Positions 34,265-48,368 are shown, counted from the stretch's first letter. The stretch is DNA of 64,000 nucleotides from Ecdyonurus torrentis (GCA_949318235.1 OX439129.1:7509849-7573848), one strand, 5' to 3'. The notes: generated from the letters alone by a model not told the origin. Translations and numbers: made by a program.

Positions 34265-35989
34265 TTTACTAGATTTCAATTAATACATTTGTTATATTAT
34301 AAATAGTGTCAATTTTTACTACTATGAATATATTCTTATTTACACTTAGCAGTATAGTTACAATATATTTGCTACTTATTGTAAAAATACAATCTTAAAC
34401 AAAATTATTTGTAAAATTTTAATTCAATGAGCAAGTTCTATTTTATATTTAAAAGTTTGTACAATCTAAATAATTAAAAAAAGTAATTAAAAAAATACAT
34501 CCTTTCAAGTTAATATTGCATCGTGTGTAAACAAGTCAATAGATATTAATAAATTATATAAAGTTGTTATTCCAACCTTTTGGTCCGTATTATATACATA
34601 TTTGTATTAACAACGTAACTGACATTTATATATAATTAAAATGCAATTAAATAGTAGTACTTTGTTAAATTGATTAAAAATTGTTCAATAATAATTGAAA
34701 TTTTCTTTTACTGGCTGAAAATATTAGATCTATATTACATTTTTTTTAATATTATATTAAATATTATACACAATAAAACATATTAATTTAAAGCTTTGTG
34801 TAACTGTTCTATGTTTGCTTTTTTAGTTTGATTTAATATTAAATTGAATACGAAATAATATTTAAATTTAGTAATAAATGTAATTTCAAACTATTCTTAT
34901 TGTAAATTTTTTGTTGGTTAAAAAAAATGTACATTTATTCCATCTACTTTAAAAATAAGTTCCTCTGTATTTAACAAAAAAATTGCCTTTTAACATGTAT
35001 ACAGATTTTGATGGTGAATTCCAGGATCGTGAAGTTTGAGTTTTTCTTGATGCATCCAAAATGTTTTTACATTTTGTTGATCCAACAAATTTGAAGCTGC
35101 AAATAAGACCATAATTAGAAACTGCTCATAAATATTTTGATATTTTATATATTAAATTTAACAACCTTTTTTAAAATTTAAAATTTTGTAAACATTAATT
35201 AACATTTATTATAGTTATTATGTTATAATAACCATGGATTTTAAAAACGCATCACTTTATTTTTTTTATTAGTAAACCAACTGTAAAAGAAAGTATTTAT
35301 AGCCTATAAAAATTACAAAACAAAACAGCAGAAAAACATAGAGCAAGAACAAATGGCACAAAAGTTAAACTAACTAAAAAGAAAATATTTTGTTTTTGGA
35401 AGTTGGATAAGTTTTTATTCAGCAGATTTACTTCTGCTACATCTCATTATCGACCATACCATAGCAACAGATTATTGACAATACAATTTAGTACTTTTGT
35501 GTGAACTTATGATTTGTAAGTTGAGACCTTTGTGTCAGCTCGTGACATGTAAGTTGACACGTTTGTGTCGATTCTCATAAATTTACTTGAGATCATTTGC
35601 ATTTCTAAGAGTAACATTAACAAAAAGGTTAAAAATAAAGAATGAAGAAAAGAAAGTAAGAAAATTTAATCAATCCGGTCAAAAACAAAAAAATGAGTTT
35701 TCCTTAGAACTCCCTTTTATAGTGTTATTAGTTTGATATATAAAAAAACAACATAATATGTATAATCTTGAAAATGCAGTGTTTTGCTTGCAATCCGGTG
35801 TCTAATAACATTGTACTCTGCAATAATATAGCTTACTCTCTTAATTTCCGTTTATTCTACATTTACAAAACGACAATATATTCAAGATATCAAATCGGGC
35901 ACAAAAATATTGATATACTCTGATTAAATCAATAAACGGAAATTACTGTAAACCGAATGCATTTTGCAAACCAATATTATCGAGAGCTA
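34265..35989. other. Intergenic stretch upstream of the SecA-like gene
   Basis: AT-rich DNA of 1.7 kb containing the presumed promoter, but no motif stands out. The two short sequences at 35516-35572 (GACCTTTGTGTCAGCTCGTGA-like, tandem) are a minor direct repeat. No gene seen. Confidence 0.4.
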
Positions 35990-37890
35990 CTTATGTCGCA
36001 TAAAATATTCTAATTATAATTTTATTTGCTTCTTTATGCTGCTTTATATTATGCTAGATTCAAATATTGCATATATACAGTAGTTTAATCATTTTTATTC
36101 ATATCAAAGTAAGATAATATATAATAAATATAAAAGTTACACATTTTTTAACAAATTGTTGTATATTATGCTTTTATATATTATTTTTTTCTTCTTATGT
36201 ATTAACCAAAACTTACCTTGTAAAGTGTATGTACTTCGTGTTACTAGTACAATATTTACACTGCTTTATTAGGAAACTGTAAATAAAAGTTATTTAGCAA
36301 ATTTGCTCACTTAATTTTTTATTTTTAAAAAAAAAATATTTGTTCCTGTACTCTGTGACAATATCGTTCCTATGTTGCAGTTTGTAAAATTGGTATTGCA
36401 ATAAATAAAATATTAATATATTTAGAAGGCAGACAAAAAAAAATGCTGAAAATTTGAGCATGAGGACATTTATGCCAGAGAAATTTAAATTGCATTAATA
36501 ATCATATTTAAAAATTTATTATTAAATCAGAGACAGTGTCCACTTACTGCATCAAAAATGCGATAATAGTGAATTACTCTAATCGGTATCGTATAAAGTT
36601 AAGCTGACCTAACTTTACGTTATATGGTTGAAATGCGATAAGTTTTCTATCAAATAAGTTCAGCTTGCCTTATCTTGTGACAAAATATTGTCTCAGAAGT
36701 AATATGTAAGAGTTTGGGGGTTATTTTAGTAATATTAGTAGGCAAGTTCAACATCAAGGCGTCAGGAGTTTGTCGGGAAGCCGAGTGTCGGCATGGCAGT
36801 GGCGCTGGCGCGGGGTGTAGAGCGGAGCCAATCAAATCAAAGCATGGGATGCCGAGTGCGAGCAAAGTTAGTCGTGAATGCGCCATAGCCGAGACTAGGT
36901 CGCTTGCTCTGCCTGCCGGCACTCGCAGCCCCATCTCAATTGGAAAAACATTTGCAGGAGCAAATGTACGTATACGCGCTCCGGGTTTAAAGAACAATAC
37001 AAGCTCGTAACGCCCTGATGTTGATGAACCTTGCCGTGATAACTGGACCTTCGGGGAAATTGATAAGTATAGACGTGCCGAGGTGGTGAGGGAGCATTGT
37101 GTGATTACTGGCTGATGCATACCGCCATTATTATCTCACCCCCTCGTGTTTAGGAAGTAATAGGGAAGGAGAGCCTTAAAATTAAGTGAATTGAGTGTTA
37201 AATCTAATTAATAAAATAAACAATTATTAAAATACCAGTAATAATTAAAGTGCCTTTGGATAATAAGATGACAAATGTATTTAACCATGTCTACCTCATA
37301 ATAATTAAATAAAAATCATAATCTTTTATGTCTAATTAAATATCTCATTGTTGGAATGATCTGATTACCCTACCCTCAGAATAGTAAGAAATATTATTAA
37401 CATAAAAATAGTGTGTTTTTCAGAAGTCGAAAATATTCTGTAACCTTGGAAATTGGAGGACACGTGTCAAGGTCATGGGCAAGCGGAGACGACAACTAGA
37501 GCAGTGTTGCCAAGCGTCCTAGACGCTCGGTTGCCACATTGCTCTGAGTTAAGATTGCCTTGACCGTGTCTCGCGTATTCAAGGTTATAAAAATATACGC
37601 GGGTGGTAACCTGTTCTGATCAAAGCAGGCCATTGTTTTAATTGCAATTACGTAAAGAAATACAGCTAAGTAACAAAAAACTAAAGAAGTAATTGTACAT
37701 TCCTCCAAGTTTTGGATAACTTCAGTATTATATTTATGTGAGATAAACATAATATTGGTGCATGACACCTGAGTCAAGGTAAATAATAAACGATCAGAAT
37801 AGGCGCTCACAAAGTAACGTGAGTCACCATTGGCGGCAATCTTTGTGCAACAGCGATTAGAGAGCTATCGCATTTTCTCACTACTGCATA
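35990..37890 (+). repeat. Left arm of a large inverted duplication (split by an insertion)
   Basis: 35990-36676 and 37839-37890 together match the reverse complement of 42990-43742 at roughly 80% by eye. Shared landmarks are TTATGTCGCATAAAATATTC, GTATATTATGC, GACAGTGTCCACTTACTGCAT and GATTAGAGAGCTA. The arm includes a copy of the small MITE seen intact at 42990-43190. Confidence 0.7.
36677..37838. mobile_element. 1162-bp insertion with possible 5-bp duplication (ATCTT)
   Basis: Comparison with the right arm shows this block interrupts the left arm: ATCTT at 36672-36676 is repeated at 37839-37843, and the arm resumes TGTGCAACAG. The block includes a GC-richer part (36770-37130) with open frames on both strands (98 aa plus, 156 aa minus) that I do not recognise. 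No terminal inverted repeat is evident. It may be a retroposed or DNA-transposon copy. Confidence 0.45.
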
Positions 37891-37891
37891 T

Positions 37892-38347
37892 TTGCAGCAT
37901 GTTTGTTACATGTAACACCTCGTAAACAAGCAGTATTTTGTTATGGGTCAGTCTTTTTATCTCACACAGTAAAAAAAAACATCTCTGATAAAAAAATGTT
38001 TATGTTATTACGAGTTACTTGAAACTAATAAATCTCTCGGACCTAAAACTAAATTAAAGCGGCTGAAAATTTAAAATTGAATTCGGCTAAACTTTAGTGA
38101 TTTTGATTTTAGATTTCGATCTGTGGTTGTAACAAAACTATTTAAATTTAAACGCCTTTTGCACTTTGGGTGAATAATTTGATGTCAACAACTAAGTTAG
38201 TTTTCGGGATGCAGAAAAGTTGATGTATCACGGCGTGGCGGCTATTTGGGAAAAATTATAAAAAAAATAAACAATTTTATTGTCTAAATTTAAGTATTAC
38301 GCCGAGGCGTGTTGGCCAAACAATTTATCTCGAAATTCGCATTAGTT
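37892..38347. other. Intergenic, no feature seen
   Basis: AT-rich, no exon or repeat recognised. Confidence 0.35.
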
Positions 38348-38577
38348 TACACTCTAAAAAAAAGAGAGTTAAAAAACAACACATATTCATCAAAAGCGTT
38401 GTAAAACTGTGTACAATGATTTTATTAATTATTATGTATTAATTGTAATGCTTATGACGTACCAAACGGTGGTGTAACAATATAAACTTTTAAAACAACG
38501 CGAAGTTAACGTTGAAAACATTGTACACAGTTTTCTGATGGTATAAGTGTTAAATTTCATAATATTTTTTAGTGTGT
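38348..38577. mobile_element. MITE-like element with ACACTCTAAAAAA ends
   Basis: Left end ACACTCTAAAAAAAAG and right end TTTTTTAGTGTGT are imperfect inverted repeats, with an internal GTAAAACTGTGTACAATG that reappears inverted (CATTGTACACAGTTTT). The left half matches 19787-19885 in inverse orientation. Confidence 0.5.
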
Positions 38578-39261
38578 AGATGTAATACCGTATTAACAGC
38601 TAAAACTAATACGAATTTTAATATAAATTTGTTAACCAATCTGCTAGGATTTATGTTGTTATTAAAAATATTACTCCAAATTTTATGTTACCGTACCCAA
38701 TTTAGCGGGAGTTTTGAAATTTGTCATAAAAATTTAAAATGGTCATTTTGAAACACTGCTTTCAAAAAAGTTTTGAATGTATTTGTTGTAAAAAAAACAA
38801 CTTTTTTTATATAAATTTGTATTAAAAAAATATTTCTTGACAGCTTGAATTATGTAATGAAGAGCATTACTGAATTGATATAAATATCGATAGTGGCATC
38901 TTACGTGATAATGTTAAGAATAAACTTTTGAAAAAAAACAACAAAAAAAAAAAATAAAATAAATTAAATGGCCACACAAATGTTTTGGGGTTCGTTTATT
39001 CCCAATAAACGTATTTCTAAAAGCAACAACATTATTTGACAATGAATGGATGAAGATATAGCAAGCTCAAATAACTTGTTTGCTCATTTAATTAGGCCCA
39101 ATTGTGTTTGTTAATATATTTTTCTATAGTTGATCTTTAAATGATAAGTTTTCATGCCAAAACTATCATAATTTGTTAGAATATAATAACGATTTATAGC
39201 ATTAATCATTGCATGTCACAAAATGCAATTTTTTTAAATTAAAATTAAAAATAGTAATCAT

Positions 39262-39443
39262 TAGAAAGCGGATTTTTAGGTGATAAGGGGGCAGAATGCA
39301 GCAAGAAATACAATCTACTTTATATTTCCAAAATATCAGCTACAGGTAAACACAGGTAAAACTGGTTTACTTTAATACAACTGACAGTAGATTGCATTTC
39401 TTGTTGCATTTTGCCCCCTTATCACCTAAAAATACGGTCCCTA
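39262..39443. mobile_element. hAT-like hairpin MITE
   Basis: The right end TACGGTCCCTA matches the hAT-like TIR at 14543-15187. The arms share TTTTTAGGTGATAAGGGGGC and CAGTAGATTG-type sequences in inverse orientation. The flanking octamers GTAATCAT and GTAGTTAT agree at 6 of 8 bases, compatible with an old 8-bp duplication. Confidence 0.6.
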
Positions 39444-40010
39444 GTAGTTATTTAATAACAAAAACTGCTTTTTTGTCACAAGTAAGAACGTAAGTTAGCT
39501 TACCTAACTGAAAATAAAATTGAAAAAATACTTTTTTAAAAACCATGTATCAAAATAACATTTTTTAATTTTTTTTTTTTAAATTTTCTAATTCCTACCA
39601 TCTTTGAGTATGGTAACAAAAAATTTAGTTTTAATATTTTTAATATAGTCAAGATCACCCTATACAATATTATATGACACTCTTGTAACTAGCGTGTTTT
39701 TTTTGTTTTTTTGTTTCTTTTATTAGGTATATAATGATTTTAATGAATACCATACTTTTAAAATTTTCCGCCAATTATATGCCAATATGTTGTTGCTTAT
39801 TTTGCAGTTTATTTAAAACTGCAAAGCAGAACAAAGTTTAAAATTTTAATTACTCGAAAAAAATCGTAGAAGTAAAAATGTTATGAAAATTTTCACTAAA
39901 AAGTATAACAAATATTAAAAATAGTTAAAAAAGCTCAATAGAAAAAAACTCGAAAAATAGCAACGTAGCGGAAAAAGACAAACAGCATTTCTTGAAATAA
40001 AAAAATAATA

Positions 40011-42796
40011 CTAGGCAGAAATCACCAAGCGTGCTAAGTCTCTACCGTACTAACTTTATAATACCGTGCTAGTGATTTAAATCGATTTATCTCCACTAAT
40101 ACCGTATTATAAAGTTAGCTCGATTTAGCGAAATAAAAAGATAATTCGTTTTAAGATCAAAAAAGATAATACGCTAGCGTGCTAAAAATTAAAATTAGTT
40201 CGGTTTTAACCAAATTTTGAAATTAGGGTTTTTGGGTGCGCTGAAAACGTTTTTTGGGTCCATTTTAAGGGTCGGAGACTATTTCAGGGTCAAAGGGTTA
40301 TTTAAGGGTTCCACCCCTAACTTCGTTAATTATTGTGCGATTTTTACAAAATTTTAACTACAAGATACTTAAAGGGTCCCCAAATATGTGTCGTTAAATT
40401 TTTAGACTTAAGAGCCCTAAAGGTCCCAAGGGTACCAATTATGGCCCTATTATAAGTATTCGGTGTATGACGTTCAAATTCAGTTTATGGGGCTATCACT
40501 CGATGAAAAAATATAAAGTGTAGACATTTTTACTATTAAAGGGTCACAATGGACAAAAGGGTCCCATGGGTCACATTTGTGGTTCTTTGAGAACCACTTA
40601 GTGAATTTCGTTCAAATTGGGTTAATGAAGATATTACAGGCTAGAAAACTGTTACGTATACTAATTTCTACAATTTAAAGGTCCCAAAGAACAAAATGGC
40701 CCTATGGGTCCCATTTGTAGTTCTAAGATAACCAATTGGTAAATTTCGTTCAAATTTGGTTTATGAGGATATTACAGGCTGGAAAGTTAATAGCTATAGA
40801 AATTTATACAATTTGAGACTTCCAAAGGACAAAAGGGCCCCATTAATCTTATTTGCGGTTCTAGTAGAATCACTTGATGAATATTTTTAAAATAGGTTTT
40901 AGGGGATATTACAAGCTGGAAAAATTAAATGTGTCACAATTTTCATTTTTTAAGTGTCCCAAAAGATTAAAGGGCTCTATTGGTCGTATTTGCGTTTCTG
41001 AGACAACTACTCGGTAAATTTAATCCCAAATTGGTTTATATGTACTTGCTACCTTAAAATATATGTCAAGGGTATTTTTTATTTATGTTTCAAATGTTAC
41101 AAGGATCTTATCACTTTAAGGGACCTTACAAGGGACCACATTTCATTTTAAAAGTACTATACTCTTTGAAATTTGTAAAATTTTCTTCTATGGATACTAA
41201 TTAATCAATAATAGGTGTTAAGGGTAACATTTTAATGGTTCAAGATGTTAAAGGATCTTATAGCGCCAATTTTGTTGTTTCTGAGATGACTACTCAGCGA
41301 ATTTTGTTCAAATTTAGTTGTTGGGCTATAATTAGTTTACAATATGTGTTAAGCGTCACATTTTTTAGTTCCCATTACTTCAAGGACCTTAAAGATCCAC
41401 TATTCTTTTCTGCGAGAACTACTCTGCGAATTTCGTTCTAATTTAGCTGTAGGGCACTAATTAACCGACCTTATTTTTTTTGATTTTTAAATCGAAGAGT
41501 TTTAAGACTCTCTGGGCTAGCGCACGGATCACAATAAACGTGCTCTGTAAAATTAAACCAAATTTGAATAAAAAGATTTTTTTTGACACAACATATTTTT
41601 AATAATAAATTTATTTTTTCGTATCATTTTCTATAAGAATTTTAAAAACACATATGATCTTGTTTTCTAGATTACCACTTACAAATCAGTAGTAGTAGAG
41701 TAGTAGTAAACTTATAAGATCCTTGTAACATTTGAAACATAAATAAAAATACCCTTAACATATATTTTTAGGTAGCAAGTACATCTAAACCAATTTGGGA
41801 TTAAATTCACCGAGTAGTTGTCTCAAAAACGCAAATACGACCAATGGAGCCCTTTAATCCTTTGGGACACTTAAAAAATGAAAATTGTGACACATTTAAT
41901 TTTTCCAGCTTGTAATATCCCCTAAAACCTTATTTGAACAAAATTCATCAAGTGATTCTACTAGAACCGCAAATAAGATTAATGGGGCCCTTTTGTCCTT
42001 TGGAAGTCTCAAATTGTATAAATTACTATAGCTATTAACTTTCCAGCCTGTAATATCCTCATAAACCAAATTTGAACGAAATTTACCAAGTAGTTCTCTT
42101 AGAACTACAAATGGGACCCATAGGGCTATTTTGTTCTTTGGGACCCTTAAATTGTAGAAATTAGTATACGTAACAGCTTTCTAGCCTGTAATATCTTCAT
42201 TAACCCAATTTGAATGAAATTCACTAAGTGGTTCTCTTAGAACCACAAATGTGACCCATGGGACCCTTTTGTCCATTGTGACCCTTTAATAGTAAAAATG
42301 TCTACACTTTATATTTTTTCATCGAGTGATAGCCCCATAAACTGAATTTGAATGTCATACACCGAATACTTATAATAGGGCCATAATTGGTACCCTTGGG
42401 ACCTTTAGGGCTCTTAAGTCTAAAATATTTAACGACACACTTGTAGTTCAAATTTTGTAAAAATCGCACAATAATTAACGAAGTTAGGGGTGGAACCCTT
42501 AAATAACCCTTTGACCCGGAAATAGTCTCCGACTCTTAAAATGGACCCTAAAAACGTTTTCAGCGCACCCAAAAACCCTAATTTCAAAATTTGGTTAAAA
42601 TTAAACTTATTTTAATTTTTAGCACGCTAGCGAATTATCTTTTTTGATCTTAAATCGAATTATCTTTTTAATTCGCTAAATCGTGCTAACTTTATAATAC
42701 GGTATTAGTGGAGATAACTCGATTTAAGTCACTAGCACGGTATTTTAAAGTTAGTACGGTATTAGGGACTTAGCGCGCTTGGTGAATTCCGCCTAC
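40011..42796. mobile_element. Foldback-like element with ~1.1-kb tandem-repeat arms
   Basis: The arms 40011-41125 and 41708-42796 are long inverted copies with about 580 bp between them. The termini read TAGGCAGAAATCACCAAGCG and, inverted, TAGGCGGAATTCACCAAGCG. Within each arm an approximately 125-bp unit recurs (AAGGGTCCC...GGACAAAAGGG...GTGGTTCT...AATTTCGTTCAAATT...ATTACAGGCTGGAAA). Long inverted arms built of tandem repeats are the hallmark of foldback (FB) elements. The loop has only short frames (for example 41235-41441). No transposase is recognised. Confidence 0.75.
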
Positions 42797-42822
42797 TAAT
42801 ATTAAAAGCTTTTTTTATAGGC

Positions 42823-42853
<31 letters not shown>

Positions 42854-42989
42854 AAGTTTCGTAATAAAAATGGCAAAGATACAATATTAATATCAATGTA
42901 TGAAACACAGAAAATTTGGAAATTTGGCTACAAATCTGCAGTTTGTAATTGTAATTATTTGTTGTCTAACAAAGAGCAGAGCCAGTGGT

Positions 42990-43190
42990 TCACTTACTGC
43001 ATTAAATATGCGATAGTGATAAAATGCCCTAGCTCTCTAATCACTGTTGTACAAAGATCAGGCAAGCCGAACTTATGCGATAGAAAGCTTATCTCATTTC
43101 AAAATTATCACGAAAGGTTAGGTTCACCTTACCTTTATACGATAGCGATAGAGCATTTCACTATTATCGCATCTTTAATGCGGTAAGTGG
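42990..43190. mobile_element. ~200-bp MITE inside the right arm
   Basis: CACTTACTGCATTAAATATGCGATAGTGA at the left (key ends CACTTACTGCAT) is matched in inverse orientation by CACTATTATCGCATCTTTAATGCGGTAAGTG. The same unit, split by the 1162-bp insertion, is in the left arm from about 36540. Confidence 0.6.
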
Positions 43191-43742
43191 ACACTGTCTC
43201 TGATCTAATAATAAATTCTTATTATATGATTATTAATGCAATTTAAATATCTCTAACATAAATGTCCTCCTGCTTTAATTTTCAAGATCTTTTTTTTTTT
43301 CTTCTAAATATATTAATATTTTATTTATTGCAACACCAATTTTACAAACTTCAACCTAGGAACGACATTGTCACAAAGTACAGGAATAAAATATTTTGTT
43401 TTGATTAAAAATAAAAAATTAAGTGAGCAGATTTGCTGAATAACTTTTATTAACAGTTGCCTAATAATGCAGTCTGTAATATATATTATAGTTACATACA
43501 TTATACGAGGTTAGTTTTTGTTAATAGATAAGAAAAAATATATATATTATATAAAATCAAAATATACAACAATTTGTAAAAAATGTATAATTTTTATATT
43601 CATTATAAATATTATTATCTTACTTTGATATGAATAAACTACTGTATACAATATTTAAATCTAGTCTAATATAAAGCAGCATAGAGAAGCATATAAAAAA
43701 AATCAGAATATTTTATGCGACAAAAGTAGCTCTTAATAATAT
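42990..43742 (-). repeat. Right arm of the inverted duplication
   Basis: Reverse complement of 35990-36676 plus 37839-37890, with an uninterrupted match. The two arms face each other across about 5 kb that includes the foldback element. Confidence 0.7.
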
Positions 43743-44741
43743 TAGTTTGCAAAATGCCTTCGGGCTAGTCAAATATTTAAGTCACTTTAAAAGATAAAAT
43801 GACATCTTTAAGACAGAACTTTAAAACATTTTTATGTTCATCTGATTCAATGATAAACACTTCCAGATACCTGATACAGGTAAGCCAGCTTTTTTTTATG
43901 ACCGCTAAAACTTAGTTTACTTATAATAAGTTAAAAATGAAGTAATTCCGGCGTAAAAAATAAAAAAGAAGTAATTAATTTGGACAGACTTGACACAATG
44001 TCATAAAAAATTGCTTTAATTTTAAACTTATACTCGCGCGCGTATGACGTCATTAGCTTCGCGCCTATGATTAGTGCTTTCACTAATTTGTTTATTAATG
44101 CTAGAAGGACATTTGCACAAATGAAAATATTAGCTGCACAAATCAGCACTAACCTAGCACAAACGATTTGCACCAAAAAATTATTTTTTTTAAATTTGGG
44201 GGGGGGGGAAGTTGATTGTAAAAAGTCTTGTATTATAAAAACATGTTTAGTATTTACATATAGCATAAAAATAATATTAAAAATAATAGTAAAATTAATT
44301 AATTGTTGAAACTTTTTTTCTTACTTAAAGGCCATGTCTAATTGTATTATTTTATGTTGTTGAAGTAAGTTTACTTGCGTTGCGTTTTTGCGGTGAACCG
44401 TGGCTTCAATATCAGCCCGTAAAATTTTTGTTCGACGTTAATTTACCATAATGCCAATATGCCACTAGAGAAATAAAACACATGAGTATAGAAATATTTC
44501 TGGCGACATCTTTCCATTCCATGTTCAATCTTCAATAAAGAAAGTCTCAATACTATATTTAATATTATAAATATTATGTGGTATTTCTGTTACACTACGT
44601 ATGAATGATCAATGAAAAATTAATGTAGTAAAGAAAAAACTTAAATTGAAAGACTTCAAAAGCAAGTATGCATAAAGAATTTATACCATTAAAAAATGTT
44701 CAAAAACAAAATAATTTAAAAATAATAATTTGTATTGGATA
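43743..44741. other. Intergenic, no gene seen
   Basis: AT-rich with a G run near 44199. Frames on both strands at 43931-44309 overlap each other and look random. Confidence 0.4.
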
Positions 44742-44743
44742 TA

Positions 44744-46775
44744 CAGGGTGGTTCGTTATCTCCCAACGCTTGTTTAGACGTTAATAAAAGACGCAACCTA
44801 AAATAGACTTTTATATACGAAATTAAAGCTTAACATTTAACATCTGTGACCAATATGACATGAAAATTCAATCAGATCAGTGGTTCATTTTTTAAACGCT
44901 AAATGGCAAAAAGTGCTAAATTTTCTGTGAAAATTTAATTTATTTTTGAAATTGTATGCTGCGAAGATGTTTAAAGATTCCCAGAAAATAAAGTGTGTGT
45001 TATGGTACCAATCTTATGGGTCTGCTGCTGATGTACGAAGAAATTTTAGAAATATTTATTACGTAAATTATTGTCAAACTTGAGGTGAAAAATCAATTTT
45101 ACGTTGGTCGCACAAGTTAAAAGAAACAGAACCAATGAAGGACAAACGCCTCTGTGTCTTATCTGTCTAATGTCGATTAGGTTTGTGTCTTAGAAGCTTT
45201 TAAAAACAGTTAAGAATAGCAATATATTCAGTTAGACATGTCTCGGTCGACGGTGCAAAAAAGAACACGTAAACAGATCAAGAACTTTCCTAACAAGATC
45301 ATCTTGCTCCATTTTTTAACTTAAGTATTTTTTTTTTTGTTTAGGTGTTACTTTGAATTGAACAAATTAAGTCGACCGAGGCATGTCTAAGTTTATACTG
45401 GCTCGTCTTACTCATAATGTAGGACTGTTTTATTAAAAGCTTCTCGGACACGAACCTGATTAACATTAGTCACAGAGGGCCGCCCACTACCTGTCCTTGA
45501 TTGATCCTGTTCCTGTAAACTTTAGCAACTAACGTAAATTTGATTTTTCACCTCAAGTTTGACGATAATTTACGTAATAAATATTTTTTAAATTTCTTCG
45601 TACAGCAGCAGACCTATAAGATTGTTACCATATAGCACACACTTTATTTTCTGTTGACCTTTAAACGTTTTCGCGGCATAAAATTACAAGAAAAATAAAA
45701 TTTTCACAGAAAATTTAGCACGTTTTGACATTTAGCGTGTAAATACCAAACCAATTAACTGATTTAAATTTCACGTTCTAACCATGGTTAAAATTGTAAA
45801 ATGTTAAGCTTTAATTTTGTATATAAAAAGTCTATTTTACGTGAACTCCACAGAAATAAATACCATGAAAAATTCAATAGTAAAAACATGAAATATTTGT
45901 GATTACTTAATCGTGTTGTCTTTACCATGACTTTTTTAATGGTAAAAACGTTGAAATTTTTGGGCGGGATTTTTTACCCCCGCTACCCTATTAATTACAG
46001 AAATCAAACATGGCTGTTGCGCGAATATTTCATTCATTTACATATTTAAATACAGTTACCATAATTTATTACACATTTAAAGACTAATTTGCATATTAAT
46101 TATTATTACTTACGGTTTAAGTATGTTGTACTTGCATTGAAAGTTGGAATATTGAGTATTTAAAAAAAATCAAAATATGAATAAAATTTACTTTTTACAT
46201 ATTTCACAACATTGGGAACAAATTCAATCAATTTGTAATGCACTCAACACCTAAGAAGGTGATAAACATTGAAATTATTAATTATAACAGTTTTAAAATT
46301 TCCGTTGGCATCATGGTGCAAAAACCACAATTTTTAATTTACACTTTATAATTAAAAAAAATTCTCCGGTGCACGATTTTTATATATATTTATAGAGAAT
46401 ACATACTCGTAAACAATATTCGATGCACTAAATAACTTTATTACACCTGATTACACGGATGAACGTGGATTCCGATGACTAAATTATTTGCTTGCTCCTC
46501 CTCTTTATGAAACACGAGACTGACGTGACTGACGCAAGGGATGCTGGGTATTAATAAACATTAAAAATTCAACGCTTTTACCATTGAAAAGTAAACTCTT
46601 ACCTAAAACATGAAATAATTCATGTCTTTAGCGGTGATTGATTTTACTATTGGAAATTTCATGTCTTTTCTGATTTATCAACGCAAAAGACAACAAAAAT
46701 TTCATGGCATTTTTAACAGTATCTTGTGTCTTTTATTTACGTGTAAACAAGCGTCAGTACTTTACGGACACCCTG
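44744..46775. mobile_element. 2.0-kb Tc1/mariner-type element, decayed
   Basis: Ends CAGGGTG...CACCCTG are flanked by TA on both sides (44742-44743, 46776-46777). The subterminal sequence ACGCTTGTTTA-ACGT-AATAAAAGAC is present at both ends in inverse orientation, giving a TIR of about 55 bp. The left part folds on itself: 44800-45345 and 45360-45845 are inverted copies. A second, unrelated inverted-repeat block (45857-46703, ends ACCATGAAAAATTCAATAGT and inverse-like) appears inserted in the right part. Confidence 0.7.
44967..45170 (+). pseudogene. N-terminal helix-turn-helix remnant of a transposase
   Basis: From an ATG, the frame reads QKIKCVLWYQSYGSAADVRR, then an in-frame TGA after NYCQT, then GEKSILRWSHKLKETEPM before a second stop. 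The spacing of KxxVLWY...SAADVRRNFR and the following ILRWxxKxxETxxM fits the helix-turn-helix start found in mariner-like transposases and related DUF4817-type proteins. The catalytic domain is absent. An inverted copy of the same sequence lies at about 45540-45660. Confidence 0.6.
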
Positions 46776-46777
46776 TA

Positions 46778-47768
<991 letters not shown>

Positions 47769-47939
47769 TAACTTCAAATGATATAGTTTTTCCTTACTAC
47801 ACATAAGTGTAGTTCGGATACTCCACGAGATGGCGATATATGTATCAATATATAAATATTTGAAAATATTTATCTTGCACTATTACACCATCTGAAACGA
47901 ATCATATAAATGCAAATAAAGCCAATCAGTTAAAAGGAA

Positions 47940-48011
47940 GTCAGCGGCCGGAATCGAACCGACAACCTTTGAATTTGCGCTCCACTGCTCTGACCATTGA
48001 GCTACGCGGCC
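47940..48011 (-). tRNA. tRNA-Cys-like head, unit 1
   Basis: A 72-nt cloverleaf-like sequence with D and T stems, B box GGTTCGATTCC and anticodon position GCA (Cys). The acceptor stem has mismatches at pairs 2 and 4, and position 33 is C rather than U, so it is probably a tRNA-derived repeat head rather than a working tRNA. This copy also carries a base change in the anticodon stem (AAATTC instead of AAATCC). Confidence 0.45.
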
Positions 48012-48368
48012 AACCAATTCAACCATGATTCTCTTCTTGCATTTACACAAATTCTATGACGACAAACTGTCGCCTATTCGCTGCCCGAGAGGTACCTGTT
48101 TCTTCAAACCAGCCTCTCTTTAAACAGCTGGTCCCCTCTTACAAGGGGTCCCCTCTTGCAAGGGGAAATTTACCCGTGCGGCGGGATTTATGTGTTTAAC
48201 TTCAAATGATATAGTTTTTCCTTACTACACATAAGTGTAGTTCGGATACTCCACGAGATGGCGATATATGTATCAATATATATATATTTGAAAATATTTA
48301 TCTTGCACTATTACACCATCTGAAACGAATCATATAAATGCAAATAAAGCCAATCAGTTAAAAAGGAA

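Noticed and set aside
27635..34279. Bacterial contamination as the source of the SecA-like gene
   Set aside because: The gene is on the same contiguous sequence as ATXN7L3 and numerous animal-type MITEs, and its flanks have no bacterial operon features. Long-read linkage would still be the decisive check.
36650..37120. 156-aa minus-strand and 98-aa plus-strand frames as genes
   Set aside because: They overlap on opposite strands in a GC-richer insertion, have no recognised domain, and the longer one crosses the insertion boundary.
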